A DNA stretch of 64,000 nt from Umbilicaria muhlenbergii (GCA_000611775.1 KK106981.1:9699183-9763182), one strand, 5' to 3'; positions 30,716-42,806 are shown, counted from the stretch's first letter. Translations and numbers: made by a program. Notes: generated by a model from the sequence alone, not told the origin.

Positions 30716-32434
30716 ATGAGTCTAGACGCTGGCGGTCTTGCTCAAATGACCTACAACCCGAATTTCTTTAATAACGGCCTTGGTGTCCCGACTTCGGGCT
30801 TTGCGTCCCGTGGCAAAGGATCTCACATCAAGCGCCTCAGTGTAGCTCCTCCGCCAAATATTTCAACGATCAACGAATCCTTACAATCCCAGCCTAATCC
30901 GACTCCCAGAACTAGCCGTTCTCACCTTTTGGCCGGTCTGAGAACCGCACCCAAATCGCCCACCTTTCCAACTTCCGCTCCTCCTACCCAGCTCCAGCAG
31001 CATTTTGGCCTCGAGAGCAGTCGGTATGCCGGGAATGAGAACGTACAACCAGGACGTGGCATGCCACAGACGGCCACTGCTGCCAGCTTTCCGAGCAACG
31101 CATACAACCGCTACAGTACAAACAGCGAGCGTCAGATGTACTCGCGCCCTGAGCAGGTCCTTGCCCCACCAGCAATCTCTGTGGTAGGGGAGCAGGGGGA
31201 CTCGCAGATGGATCCGAATCTGTACGCTGAGCTCGTGGCCACCAATCAATACTTGGCACAACAGCAAATGCGTTTGCAGCAACAGCTCATCAACGTCACG
31301 GCGGCTGCTCAACAATTCCAGGAGATGAGCATAAATAACAATAATAGCTTCGGCCAACAGCAACAATATGTCCAGTCACCGATAATGTCAATGACACCCA
31401 GCATGAGTCTTTACAATCAACAACTCCAAAACGGATTGCAGCCTGTCATCCAAGCGATGCCCAATCAGCCCGGCCTCTACAGTGTTTACAACCCAATGAC
31501 CGGTCAGCATGGCTATTTCATGGATCAATCTGCGCAACAGAATCAGTATACTTCCCAAGCTCCTGTTCCGAACCAGGATCTGAGCCACTCGCCACCGCCT
31601 CCAACACCTACTTTCCGTGCCCAGGTCTCTCCGCCACCCGAGTCGATCCCAACCCCGTTGAATTCTTACCGTAGCGGAACACCGCCAAAGACCAGTCCTT
31701 CACCCCCCCAAGATATCAATCCACTTCCACCGCCATCTGCAAACGCGTTCCGTCGTGGCCATAAGAAAGCGCTTACTTCAATTTCCGGCTTCAATTCCAT
31801 GTCGTCCGTGCAAAGCGATGGCTTCAAATCCAGCGTTCCCAAATCTGCAGGCTTTCCCCAGACCCCAATGACAGGTACATTTGGGCCTGGACAAGCTCGT
31901 GCTGGCGAACACCCTATCCGTCAACCCCGTGGACCACCCTCTTTGGAAGAGTTGGTAGCGAAGCCAACCACCAAATTCGAAGGGAGCAAGAATTTCGCGA
32001 CCCGTCAACGTCGCCGCGCCGTGCATAACCTCGTCCGGGCTGGGATGGAACGTCGGGTGGCATCTCGTGGCAGTGGCTCGATGGACAGCGCCGGAAGCAT
32101 GACTCCCTCAAGCGAGAAGGAAATCACGTTCTCAATCTCCTCCGACAACGACTCTGACAGCACCAACAGCAGAAGTGGCAGTCTTTCCGGCAGACCAAGC
32201 ATCGGCAGCTTGCGTGCGGCGGCCAACGGTGCCATTGGCTCTGAGCGCAAAGAGCTGAAGGAACGTTCCAGAGAGAGGAACTCGGTGGATAGCTCGTACA
32301 CCTCCAGTAGTATTAGTAGCGAGGAGAGTGGTTTGATTGGCGGCAAGTTGGCTGAGGTGCGGGTGGACGAGAGGCGCAAGACGCCACTGTTGGTACTGAC
32401 GAACGCCGAGAAGCGCAAGAGCTCAGTCTTTTGA
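30716..32434 (+). CDS. Low-complexity, largely disordered protein, function unknown
   Basis: A single-exon frame of 572 residues starting at the first in-frame ATG (30716; the open frame extends upstream to 30536 without an ATG). N-terminal blocks look conserved: MSLDAGGLAQMTYNPNFFNN, GKGSHIKRLSVAPPPN and HLLAGLRTAPKSP. A glutamine-rich, possibly coiled-coil segment (NQYLAQQQMRLQQQLINVTA) lies near residues 180-200. The middle is Pro/Ser/Gln-rich. The C-terminal third has a basic helix-like patch (KNFATRQRRRAVHNLVRAGM) followed by Ser-rich sequence and RKTPLLVLTNAEKRKSSVF. There is no signal peptide or membrane segment. I do not recognise a named family; the composition resembles regulatory or RNA-linked fungal proteins, which is inference only. 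Confidence 0.75.
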   Translation: MSLDAGGLAQMTYNPNFFNNGLGVPTSGFASRGKGSHIKRLSVAPPPNISTINESLQSQPNPTPRTSRSHLLAGLRTAPKSPTFPTSAPPTQLQQHFGLESSRYAGNENVQPGRGMPQTATAASFPSNAYNRYSTNSERQMYSRPEQVLAPPAISVVGEQGDSQMDPNLYAELVATNQYLAQQQMRLQQQLINVTAAAQQFQEMSINNNNSFGQQQQYVQSPIMSMTPSMSLYNQQLQNGLQPVIQAMPNQPGLYSVYNPMTGQHGYFMDQSAQQNQYTSQAPVPNQDLSHSPPPPTPTFRAQVSPPPESIPTPLNSYRSGTPPKTSPSPPQDINPLPPPSANAFRRGHKKALTSISGFNSMSSVQSDGFKSSVPKSAGFPQTPMTGTFGPGQARAGEHPIRQPRGPPSLEELVAKPTTKFEGSKNFATRQRRRAVHNLVRAGMERRVASRGSGSMDSAGSMTPSSEKEITFSISSDNDSDSTNSRSGSLSGRPSIGSLRAAANGAIGSERKELKERSRERNSVDSSYTSSSISSEESGLIGGKLAEVRVDERRKTPLLVLTNAEKRKSSVF

Positions 32435-33539
32435 GGTGGATGTTTTTCGAAAAAGTGACGGTCACGACGATGTATGGATGGTCTATTGTCGTCCGGGCTT
32501 GTTTCTGCAGCACCTCGGGTAGATCCCTCTGGTTGGTGTAGCAGTGACAAAGTCCTTCCTAGCGCTGTCGATATTCACATGCTTATTGCTATTGCACTAT
32601 GTCTTTTACACGACCTTTTTTCCACCAATCCGTATCCGTCCGAGCAACCGGCGTGGATCATGCTATTTACGGCCCTTTTTTTTATTTTGCGGATGCTCTC
32701 CAAATCTGTCTTTACGGACATGCACAAATAACTTAATACACGCACCCTACCCGACGAACCCGCGGCGATGACTAATCGTATGGCATGGCTAGGATTTGGG
32801 TTCTTGAGCTGGGCCCGGGGGAGGGTTGGGTTGTTGGTCGCGTTCTGGATAGCCACTTTGTGGCATCCAGATGGATCGAATTTTGCTGGCGATGATGGCG
32901 AGGGCTCGCTGGCGTTCTTGCTACTACGTTCTCTACTCCCCGACTCGGAATGGGCTATGGGTTTTGCTCCAGGGTAGATCAGGGGAAAGGGGATTTGATT
33001 AGGGAGGGGATTATGTATTGGGGGCGGGGGATGAATGCGTGGACGGATGGACGGATGAGCTGAAGGCTTGACGAGAACAGGATGGATGAGCTGATTGATA
33101 GATGAGCTCCGGGTCGAACTTTGGTGTGGGGGGCTTAGAACCCCCGCCCCCTTTGAGGGGTTGGGGGGCGTAGCTCGCATCAATCGAAAGTATGAACGAA
33201 CATACATCTGAGCTGGTGCGTATTGTTGACTTTGAATGTCCGTCCAGTCCCATTTTTGGCCGGGGCGACTGTCGAACCTATGGTATTTGTGAATGCCCCA
33301 CGTGCTACTCCCCCCATCACGACTTTTATCTGTAGGCCCAACCCTACCTGTTCTTTGTCCTGTCTTGTCGCCCAGCTTGAGGTGTCAATGGGCCGCCCTG
33401 CCCTTACCTCCCTCTCTTCACGTCACCTCATCCTTCGGTGGTCTGTGGCTTGTTTTTTTTTTTTTTCCCATCGAGTACCTAGTTTGGGAGATTTGGACTT
33501 TTTATACATGAGAGGGCTACTGGGATGGTGAAGACGAGA

Positions 33540-33730
33540 TGGGATGAGAGGGGACGGGACGGGACGGGGGGCTTGGATGGTTGGTTTGGTGGGGTGGAGG
33601 TAGAAGAGGGGAGGGAAGAGGAGGGGAGAGGAGAGGGGCGCGGGGAAGGGGAGGGGCGCGGGATGGGGGCGGGTGTGGTGTGGTGTGGTATGGTATGGGA
33701 TAGCATGGTATGGTAGAGTAGGGTAGGGTA
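33540..33730. repeat. Purine-rich simple sequence (GGGAC, GAGGGGA, TGGTA runs)
   Basis: The tract starts with GGGACGGGACGGGAC, runs through GA/GGGG-rich sequence and ends in TGGTATGGTA-type units. It is low complexity on one strand. Confidence 0.7.
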
Positions 33731-33998
33731 TAATATGACTTTAAGGTATGCATTTCATGTTGGGTTTAATATCCTGCACTGTGACTGGGACTGAGACTGG
33801 ACTGGGGGATGCGCGGTATGGAGCGAGGGCCTGGTTGTTTGTTGCTGCTTGTTGCGGTTGAGGTATGGATGGGTGGCGGCGAATATTACTCCCCGGGTTC
33901 CCTCTTTTTCGGTCGCTTTCCCAAGGAGGACCGGTTCGGCTCGGAATATCGGGGCGGTGACGCCCTTTGGTGGCAATGACATATCGGGTGCGTTCTTA

Positions 33999-34015
33999 CC
34001 CCCCCCCCCCCCCCC
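33999..34015. repeat. Homopolymer run of 17 C
   Basis: Seventeen consecutive C residues on the plus strand; a likely length-variable site in the assembly. Confidence 0.9.
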
Positions 34016-35275
34016 TCCCCCAACCCCGAAACATAACCCCGCAGCCGCTGATCTGAGAAGCTTGCGGAGGATAGAACTATGTGTCGTTGACCGTGTATGT
34101 TTATATGTAAAGAAGAGATTCATCTTCTTTGGTTGTATGTTGAGCTTCTGAAACAGAGTGTGTTGTCGATTTTGATTGTCATCATATCGCTCTCGATTCT
34201 GGATATTTCTGGTGACTGTGGAAGTAATTAATGGGTATTCTATATCGCGGATTTCTGCGTCGCTGGCGGGGAATGAATGCGTTGTGCCATTGACGGGAAG
34301 GGGTCGTAAAACGGCCGGGAAGCGGGGGCTGTGTGTGTTTACTACTGGGGCATGCTGTGGGCTGTTTGTAATATTTCTGGGGGGGACGGCCTGGACGGCG
34401 GGGTTGCGTGGGAGTGGGGTTTTTTGTCGTCGTAAGGGGAGTTCGGTCATGCATGGCTGGGACTGGGTACGTGTTAGCAGGCCCGGGGGGGGGGAGTAGG
34501 AAATAGGGTACTTGGTGGGGTGTGGCTGGTTGTGGGAGATCTTTGGGGGGAGGGAGAAAGGTCTCAAGGCTTTGGGATTGAGGTGTTTGGGGGGGTGTCA
34601 GGCAAGTTTGGTGAGAAGGGTACGGGGAGGTGTGAAGTGTGATGGGGTTTCAAGGGTTTCAGGAAATTAGTGCGGGACAGACCGCCTTACCAAGGAATCG
34701 AGGTATGCGTTCGTTTTGTATCCTGCGCATGATTGAAACTGTGGGGAAATGGAGTTGTTGTCTTTGTTGACCAATGGCTGACTGTAGAGGCTTGGTGGGG
34801 TTGCTGGCGGTTAACGGGGGGAAGGTGCGAGGCGGGTGTTGCGGTCATGGGGGATTTCGAGGTTTGAGGAGGCATAAGAGTAGGTATGGCGGGCCCCATG
34901 AGAAAAGGTGTGGTGTGAGGTGTGACGGGAGACATAATAAGAGGCATAGGAGAGATATGATTGAAGGTATGGTGGGATCTTAGGGCTTCAGCGAATGGGG
35001 TGCAGGAGGGAAGTAGTGAGATTCTTCAGAGTCAATAAACTTGTGCCGCTTGACGAGTTGCTCTGCATGATTAAGAACCAGGAGATTGCCGCGGCCTGCA
35101 TTTGAATCAGGCGATGATGAGGGGCAGCTTCTGTGTGATGCATGTGGGTAGCCGTTAGGGTGGTACTGTTCTCCGAGAACTGAGTACGAGCAAGGAGTTC
35201 TCCCAGGTCTTTTTGTCTAAAGCAATCCATCACCACCTTTCGTCTTTCTTGATTATACCTACCGTCGTTTATAGA

Positions 35276-36229
35276 ATGTCTAGCAGCAGCTCAGACGAGC
35301 GTTCATATGTGCGCAACCTCACCTGGTGTATGAATCCCAATGCCAAAATCGCTTACAAGCTGCTGTTTCCATAGAGCCGGAAGTGCTTCTACTGCGTCTT
35401 CCGCTTCGAGAGTGACCGTCTGGAATACATCAGCATGGGGCTTTCAATCCTCGCTGGGATCACTTTGGGTGAGGACGCCCTAATCAAGAAACTATGATGA
35501 AGCAGGGCTGACTTCACCATTGCAGTCTTCCTTTTGGCCGGTTGCGCCGGTTTGCTTCGAGGCATCTACATCGTGTCCTTATCTTATCACAGCCATGCCC
35601 CTACCTATGCGAGCTCGCAGGTGAATTCGAATGTCTCGCAGGACCTCTCAAGGCTCATCAACAGCGCACAACTGGAGGTCCGGATCGGTTATTTCGGAAT
35701 GTGCATCAGCCAGGCAGACGCTGCTTGGAAGTGCAGTGCTGCTGGTGCGAGATTGGCAGGTTCTTTGGATGCTGTCGAGGATCCTTTGAACTTGATACAT
35801 GTTGGAACGATCATCAAAGACACGGTCATTTTTCCTTATTTTATGTGAGGGCATTGCTTTACTCAGATCGTCTCCTTTGGCCCTTGCTGTGTTTCCGGAT
35901 TCTGGTAAAGCGCTGACATCGATACGGCTGATAGAATTATTGCCCTCTTCTCAGCAGTTGTTTCTATCGTGGTACACGGGACTTTCCCAGGATGGGAAAA
36001 AATGGGAAGAAATAATGACTACTTTAGGCACTCTACAGACTCCGCTAGTATGCAAGCTGAAATTGCCACCCTAGCGCTTTCTGCAGCGCTCACCTTTATC
36101 TCTATGCTGTGGCAACATACTGCGGCAGTTGGGGCAGCGACAACAGCACAGGCATTTGGAAACGGCAACATGGGCAGTAGTGTAGGAGTGACTGCAACAG
36201 CTTTGGGGTGGGTTAGCTCCACCTTGTAA
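35276..36229 (+). CDS. Fig1-like tetraspan membrane protein
   Basis: Four exons fit (35276-35308, 35375-35468, 35526-35844, 35935-36229) for 246 residues. The joins read ITL-VFLLAGCAG and FPYF-IIIALFSAVVS. Hydrophobic helices occur around GLSILAGITLVFLLAG, FIIIALFSAVVSIVVHG and LALSAALTFISMLW, with the longest extracytoplasmic loop carrying GYFGMCI and a later W-x-C (AWKCS), the hallmark of the Fig1 family. Fig1 in yeast is induced by mating pheromone and supports calcium influx and cell fusion at the plasma membrane; in filamentous fungi homologues act in mating and hyphal growth. The first intron is the least certain: its donor is gtgcgc, and another donor nearby (gtgtat) would break the frame. 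It is convergent with the CorA-like gene, with 159 nt between the two coding ends. Confidence 0.72.
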
Positions 36230-36388
36230 ATGGCATCTGTGATGGCATCTGTGATGGCGCAGAATGAAAGAAACCCTAGTTCTGTGCACGCTTCTGAGCT
36301 TACTGTTGATGTTTGAGGCTGCAACAGTTGACCTCTCTGCATCTGTATCTTCAATAAATATCAAGCAGAATTAAGCTTTTGATGATCT

Positions 36389-38719
36389 TTAAATATCAGG
36401 TTCTACACTAAATAAAGCCCGCCTTGACTTGTATGACCTGGTCTCTCTTCGAAGAAGCACTCTTCGTAAATCTGGTGAGCGAAGGATGAAGTAGATTGTA
36501 TACCCAATCAATGATACAAGGATGATAGTGATGACTATCCCATAACCTTGGTCGATATTGCGTTTCCACAGTATAGTCAATGGGATAGCGACCATAGCAA
36601 TAAAGATCAATGTAAATGTAACAATTGGCAGGCCTCTAGTCCATAGCCACATCATCTTGGACCATAGCCAAGACAAGAAGGCGGAGGTTGGAACGGCTTT
36701 ACCTGGTCGTAGACCAGCATGTTCTCTTACAGCTGACAGACAAATAGAATGAAGTCTGAGGACAACAGAACTCCTGATCAGCAGTCGCGCGCCATAGGCG
36801 AAAATTGCGAGCAGAGCGGCCAGGATGATGAAACTTGACAACGGGGTTCCTGACTCAAGTTCGTGGATTTGCATGCTAAAGATACTAGCAGCTAACGACA
36901 AAGGCAGAAAAAGAAAGGCGAGCTCTGTCAATTTGGTGATGCTTTCAGCCTCTGCAATGGCACGCTGACTTTCGATGGACTGCATATTGGATGCTAGAGA
37001 TGCACGGGAATGACTGCATTGAGAAATCGTTGCAGAAAGCAGTTCTGTAGTCGCATTTATAAGATCCTCCATTTTTTGCTGCTGCTGCGTGTCGTTTGCA
37101 GGCTGGAGAACATCGTAAACTTTACGGATGTTCAACAGACTGGACCTGAGTTCTGACAGTCGAACTTCAAAGGATTCTGTTTGAGTACGCCAGAAGCGGA
37201 GTTTTTCTTGTGAAGGCGCTTCGTTGGACATTGCGTGACTAATACTGTTCAGAGTGATATGAAGCAGACGCAACAACTCCGTTGTGTCCTTTTCGATGAT
37301 CTGAAACAGATAGATTATCGGATCTTGCCAGTGCGCTGTCGAAGAGTCAGAAGGCAGTGACTTAAGCAATTGGTGTGAAATATCTTCTCGAGTGCTGCTC
37401 GCGATGTCCAGACTCTTCTTCAAGTCTGTGATCATAAGCTTTGAGACTGTGGATGGTGTGTTTAGATCTGCAAGATTCGTTCTTGGCGAGAGTGAAACAT
37501 AAGCTGGATGAATAGTTGGCCTTCCGTAGGCAAAGGTCTGAGTTTTCTGGCCAGTGAACCTTGAGGTGATACTATCTTCCACCAAAGGTATAGGGTCCAA
37601 CAAAAGCACAACTTAAAGATATCAGCTGGGATTCTTCAAGCTATTTGATATATAGGCCAACATACTGATACTGCCATGGCGCCATATAGATGCTCGTTCT
37701 AGCCACGCAGTCGGCTCCGTAGACGAAGGTTCTGCGTCTAAGACTACAGAAAGTTTCCACTCATCTCGAAAGATGTTCGTTTTAGGCTTGAGCAGATGAT
37801 TGTCTGTATGCCTCCCCTCTTGCTTGACGTAAGAGGCAACTTTCGAACGAGTATTGAGAAACTGCAGACGGCTGGCGCTGGTCTTAGAAAAGGGGGGATT
37901 TGGCCTGACAGGTCGATACCATTGTATCGAGGCGTAGTCCTTCTTTGAATCATGCGTGCTCCAAAGTTCGGCCTGTACATCGTCGTATCTGCCATTTATA
38001 TGACCCGCATTTAGGAGATGTTCTGCGAAGAAATGTGGGTTGATATCCAGTACAGATCCCAGTATGCAACTTAGCTGCGGGAACAGATCTTCAACCATAA
38101 CTACCCGCGATTTCAAAGCGGATGGAATGTCCTTCAGGTATCTTGTGAGACTGTCGATGTCGTCCTCTGTAACGAAACGTCTGGGCAGATTCATGGTCCA
38201 CGGCGACTGTGCAGTACCGTACGTGAAAGAATCAAAGACATCAATTATGTTACCCGGTTCGCAGCGTGAAGATGAGAAGATCTTATCAAGGTGAGGAAGA
38301 TGTGTGGAGAGTTCACGTATCAATTGCTCGTAGGAGCGGCACGGGTCTTGATGAATGGAATCGGCTTGGCTTTGCGTTTGATCAACTTCCCTGAGGGGTG
38401 GTTGTGGTTGGTATATTCTGCTGATAGCGGCTAAAGATGACGTTTCCGTGGAAGCCCGTGACGGCGGAAGGATAGGATAAGATGATACCCTGGGCAGAGC
38501 ATGTACCGACCCCGGGGTATGGAATCTTAGAACATCGTCTAGAGAATGTCTTGATAGTTGATAGTCCGACGCCGTTCGAGAGGATGGTAGAGGTATGAAG
38601 CTCGCGCTGCCGCTCAGGGTCGAACCCGCTGCTTGTCCATTCTCAGACATAGTCCCAGCCGTATTGACACTGGCATGAGATCTCCTCTCAGCGGATACTG
38701 AATCTTTGCGCCGATCCAT
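36389..38719 (-). CDS. CorA-like Mg2+ transporter family protein
   Basis: Two exons (37666-38719, 36389-37611) with a 54-nt intron (37612-37665, gtatgt...ttaag) encode 758 residues; the join reads WRHGSI-IVLLLDPIPLV. The N-terminal 150 residues are Ser-rich and disordered. A soluble domain follows with long helical segments (residues about 430-590). The C-terminus has two closely spaced membrane helices (TELAFLFLPLSLAASIFSMQ and FIILAALLAIFAYGARLLI), then two more (IVTFTLIFIAMVAIPLTIL and GIVITIILVSLIGYTIYFIL). The first pair with SMQIHELESG between them corresponds to the CorA pore helices, but the GMN signature is replaced by SMQ, so ion selectivity may differ. Such fungal CorA-like proteins are common and mostly uncharacterised. 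The first ATG in frame is at 38719. Confidence 0.78.
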
Positions 38720-39968
38720 TTGGGAATCCGCTTTGCTAAGGTGAGGACAGTAACGCAAGTCTGGGACGACGTTGACACAGAGGATATGTCGCGCGCTTAC
38801 AGATTACCACAAGGCTGATGCTGTGGCAGCCTCACTTGGTCGTACAACCATACTCCCAGTTGTGTCGCCGCCGAGGCCAAAGCACTGCGGTTACTTCTAT
38901 AGGCGAATTTAGGGTGCTGGGACTGCAACATGGACAACAGGGAACCCAATTACCCGTTTTTTGGGCTTTCTAGGGAGTATTCCCGTTCCCTTCATGGCAG
39001 AAGCCTGTATGAATGTAAACCAATGGCTTGTCAATTGACAGGAGTTCTGCAAGTCTACAGAGCATAAGCCTGACAGATGTTGAAATTATTTCGGTAGAGA
39101 CAGACTTATTATTGCTAAAACAAAGGAGAATTCGCCTAATTATAAGGCCATGGCTGAGGAGCCTGAACCCCGAAATCCACCCCGAAATCACCCTGAAATG
39201 CAACAGCCGAGGCCGACAGCGTGCATATTCAACAACAGACACGTACTTGAGTGGGCCGCGCTCACCTTCAAGAATTGCTTTGTTAGCCTAAAGAAATCCA
39301 ATTCAGTACCACAGCTATTGCAATCTACGGCCATCTTTGGGCGGTTAGACTGCACAGGGTGTGTTTTATGGGGTATGGGGGGAAGGGGTTATTCCTGTGA
39401 TACACAGCGAAAAGCGAGTACTCCCCAGAAAGCCCCCAAGTAATAGGGGCACTCGGGGGATATGCGGCGTATTGACAACTGTCTAGGCTACAGATGCTCT
39501 CTAAATACCCATTTTGTAGGCGATTGCTACAGAGTTCTTCTATATGCGCTTCATTCCCTTAGATAGGCGTCCTTCAGGTGTCTGAGTCCTGTTTTCTTTC
39601 TTATGTTTATTACAGTCAACTCAGTCAACCCAGAGAGCCAGATATCACATTATCCGGCCTCTGTATATTTCTTCTCAACAAATTGTTCCATTGACACCCC
39701 GCTCACATAAATATCTGACGCAATCAAGCCTATACTATACATGCCGCCTACACATACAGCATCACTATTGGAAAAAGAGAATTATTGCCTCACGCCATTG
39801 GCCTAGTTGTATTACTCTATTCCTAGTAAGATTAATTAGACCACCCAGGAATTCGCCGCCAATGCAGTCATCACGTCGTAAGCAGCGACCTTTGCCATCC
39901 ATCCCATACGCCACGGGTCGACGACAATCGAGCACGTCCCCATACCCATCTCTCCAATCAGCAGAAGT
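38720..39968. other. Intergenic region with no recognised gene
   Basis: About 1.25 kb upstream of the CorA-like gene and downstream of the Prm10-like gene. It is AT-richer than its surroundings, especially 39650-39840. No coding signal was recognised. Confidence 0.55.
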
Positions 39969-42806
39969 CTAGAAACTGAACAGCCCACTCCTCCTCTTTC
40001 CCATCGGATAAACGACCAACGCACTCAAGAATAACCCAACCGTAATCCCAATCGCCACCTGAATCATACTATACCCGACATTAAACACCATACTATTAAC
40101 ATTCGCCACCGCACTCGTCGCATTACTGATCGTCGTCGTCCCGGCCGTCGCATTACTCGGCACTGTCGTCCCATTCGTCAGCGTCGTTGTTTGATTTGTG
40201 ATCTGATTCGCGCTGGTGACCCCACTGACCAAACTCCCGCTCGCCGCCAGCCCGGAGGGGACCTGCACGAAGATGGCAGGGAGCAATGCCGCGGCAGCAA
40301 GGCCGTGACGCAGACGGGAGTAGAAGTTGCCGAGGACGCCGATAGTGAGCGCGCCGAGGGTGTTTGCGATCTGGGCATTTCCGACGAAGCGTCGGGCGGA
40401 GAAATGATTGACGACGAAGCCGGCGAAGGCGATGACGAGCATGACAGGGGTTTGTTTCCATTTGCCCTGGTTGATAATGATGAGACAGAGGGTGAAGGGT
40501 GGGACGAAGAGGAAGGTGTAGGGGGCGCGGAGAGAGTTGCGGCAGACGACTTCGGAGGTGGCGGTGGGGTCGAGACCGCCGTAGATGGAGGTGCCGACTG
40601 TGATTCCGAAACCGAGGAAGAGGGAGTAGATGATGGCATAGACCATGCGCACGGAGCCGGCGACGATGTTGCGGGATTGGAGCTCCAGGGAGCCGCAGAC
40701 TGAGGAGTTGAGGTCAGCGGTGCGGCCTCATGAGAGAGAAGGGGGGGAAGGGAGACTCACGGACTGTGTAGCCTGGGAGGATTAGGGCTATAGCTGATTG
40801 CGCCAGCGCTGAGAAACAAAAAAAACCGCCACCTCTTATCGAACCGAAAGCGCGGGCCAGGAAACTCGTAAGAACGGCCGCTGAGATCTCAAAGATGTTC
40901 GAGTACAGCTCCGACTTGGGTGCAACGATAAGCTGCAGTATACCAAGTAGACAGCCGAGAATGAAAGCAATCGGTAGGTCGATGAGACGAGCCCCAAAAG
41001 CAAAAGGACCAACACACGCACTGGCGAAGCCATACACAATGACCAGGAGCCAAGGGCTGTATTTCTGCTCCCTTTTCATTACCTCATCCAGACGTTGGGT
41101 TGCTTCCTCTACGCCTATAAGGTCGTGAACGACTTCTTTGTAGATCTCGTGTGTGTCCCGGAGCTTGCCAAGGTCGACACCTTGTGCGGTGCGGACGAGC
41201 TTTACCTCCGTCGTATGGGTGGTTGCATCATCAAACGATACCAGCATGCAGCCTGGTATGTACAAGAACTGACCGTCTATTTCGAGAACTCGAGCAGACA
41301 TTCGCATGTACTCTAACCCACCCGTTAGCGCGCAAGCTTCGACGATTTGGCTGCTTCGCAGTGGCCGACAGACTCACCTTCCAATCGATGAGTGGGGGCC
41401 CCATAGGTCATCAAGGCTCGACAAAGCTTCAACAAATACTTCTGTCTACTAAGAGTCTCCGCGATGTGAACAGTAATTTTAATCTCATCTTCCAGCCTTG
41501 GTTTCTTCTTCTTGTGGAACATCGAACTTAAAGTGTCACTACTTTTGCTTCGTGGACCAATAGCAGCTCTGATTGCTGCCGCTGCTGAGGAGCCTCCTGG
41601 GTGAGCCAGCATTGTTGAGGAACTTATCAGGTTTGCGACTGACCCTGTCGAACCATGCATCGCATTCTTGTAGTACCATTTTTGACGCTTTGTCTCCGGT
41701 GTAGCTGCTCCAGAGGCCTCCGGCGAATGTGAGGGACTACCTCTAGGAGTTGATCTGACAGTGGAGCCAACGCTCGCCGCTCGACGATGGAAGCTCGTAT
41801 GAATACCGGGTCCGCTAGGCATATTGCCAAGGGCAGATGCTATCCCCTGCTCATTGTAAAGCTTCAAAAGTGAGGCTAAGATCCCGCCACGGTATTCATC
41901 TGGTGGAGGAACATACGCATCAGGGTCTCGTTCTTCTACCGGAGTGATTTGGCCCGAGCGTAGTCCTGCTTCTGGCCTTCGTACTGAAGACAGTGGTTGG
42001 TTTTTTCTGCCCGTAAAGGCGCGAACGAGTTTTCTAGGAAGAAAGGGGGCACGCTCCTTGCGAGCTTGAGCGGAGCTCCCTTCTTCTCCCTCGTGTTCAT
42101 CATCCGTTTCATCTTCAATACCATATTTCCGCCTCTGTTGCAAATTTTCCATAGGGATGTCATTCATGTCCAATGGAAACCCACGAGCTCTCGACAGAGG
42201 CGGAGAAGGCGGCACTGATCGTGGGGGTGATGACGGCCGGGAGCTGGGTGCGGAATGACTTCCGATAATCCGGGAGAGCTTCTCCGCTCTTTCACGGGCC
42301 CGGTTCTGGGAGTGTTCCTTCTCTTGCTCTTCTGCAACGTCCTTCCCATCATCGCTGAGCTCAGTTGTGATATCATCTAAGTCCGAGTTATCTGACGGCA
42401 ACCGCATCAGTGATGGACGAGGCCTGAACACGGGGGATCGAGCAGGTGATTCTGTGATATCTTCAGAGGTGTCGGTAACGGCAGGACGCGGGACGGATGA
42501 AGGACTATTATTTTTTGAATCCGCAGGGGATATCTGTGCTCCAGAGAGTGGCTTAGAGGGTTTCGGTCTTGAAGGGGAGTCACTCCTGTCACGAACATCA
42601 AATGTTGCTCGGTTATTTGGTTCATCCAGCGATTCTCCTCCAGCCGTGAACCGGACACGGGGTCTTTCCCTCGGCGGTCTGGACCGTCCCCGACCTCCTC
42701 TGGCCGGGCTTTCGCCTCTCGACGTGGGCCCACTAGACTCGTTGCTTCGATCCCGGGAGCTCTCGTCCTGGCCAACTTGGGCGTACGAGCTACCTTCCGA
42801 GGCCAT
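39969..42806 (-). CDS. Prm10/ThrE family membrane protein
   Basis: Three exons (41378-42806, 40761-41312, 39969-40699) with introns of 65 and 61 nt encode 903 residues. The joins read THRLE-EYMRMSARVL and LPGYTV-LCGSLELQSRN. The first 400 residues are Ser/Pro/Arg-rich and cytoplasmic. The ThrE-1 domain begins at IAETLSRQKYLLKLCRALMT (about residue 455), has the landmarks YGAPTHRLE and IPGCMLVSFDD, and passes into about ten helices including WLLVIVYGFASACVGPFAFG. The C-terminal ThrE-2 part includes VRMVYAIIYSLFLGFGITVG and ends RRSGLFSF. An Asn/Thr-rich loop with many sequons (TNQTTTLTNGTT) lies before the last helix. Yeast Prm10 is a pheromone-regulated protein of unknown role; bacterial ThrE exports threonine. 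Transport substrate here is unknown. The start is the first in-frame ATG (42806). Confidence 0.88.

Larger units (their letters stand above)
32435..35275. other. G-rich, homopolymer-rich region without supported genes
   Basis: This contains a 14-nt T run (33453-33466), a 17-nt C run (33999-34015), GGGAC/GGGAT-like and GAGGGGA-type purine tracts (33540-33720) and many G runs (34380-34900). Frames on both strands are compositional artefacts with no domains. Confidence 0.55.

Noticed and set aside
33755-34567. 270-codon minus-strand frame with a glycine run
   Set aside because: Covers the 17-C homopolymer and G-rich tracts; composition is a by-product of low-complexity DNA.
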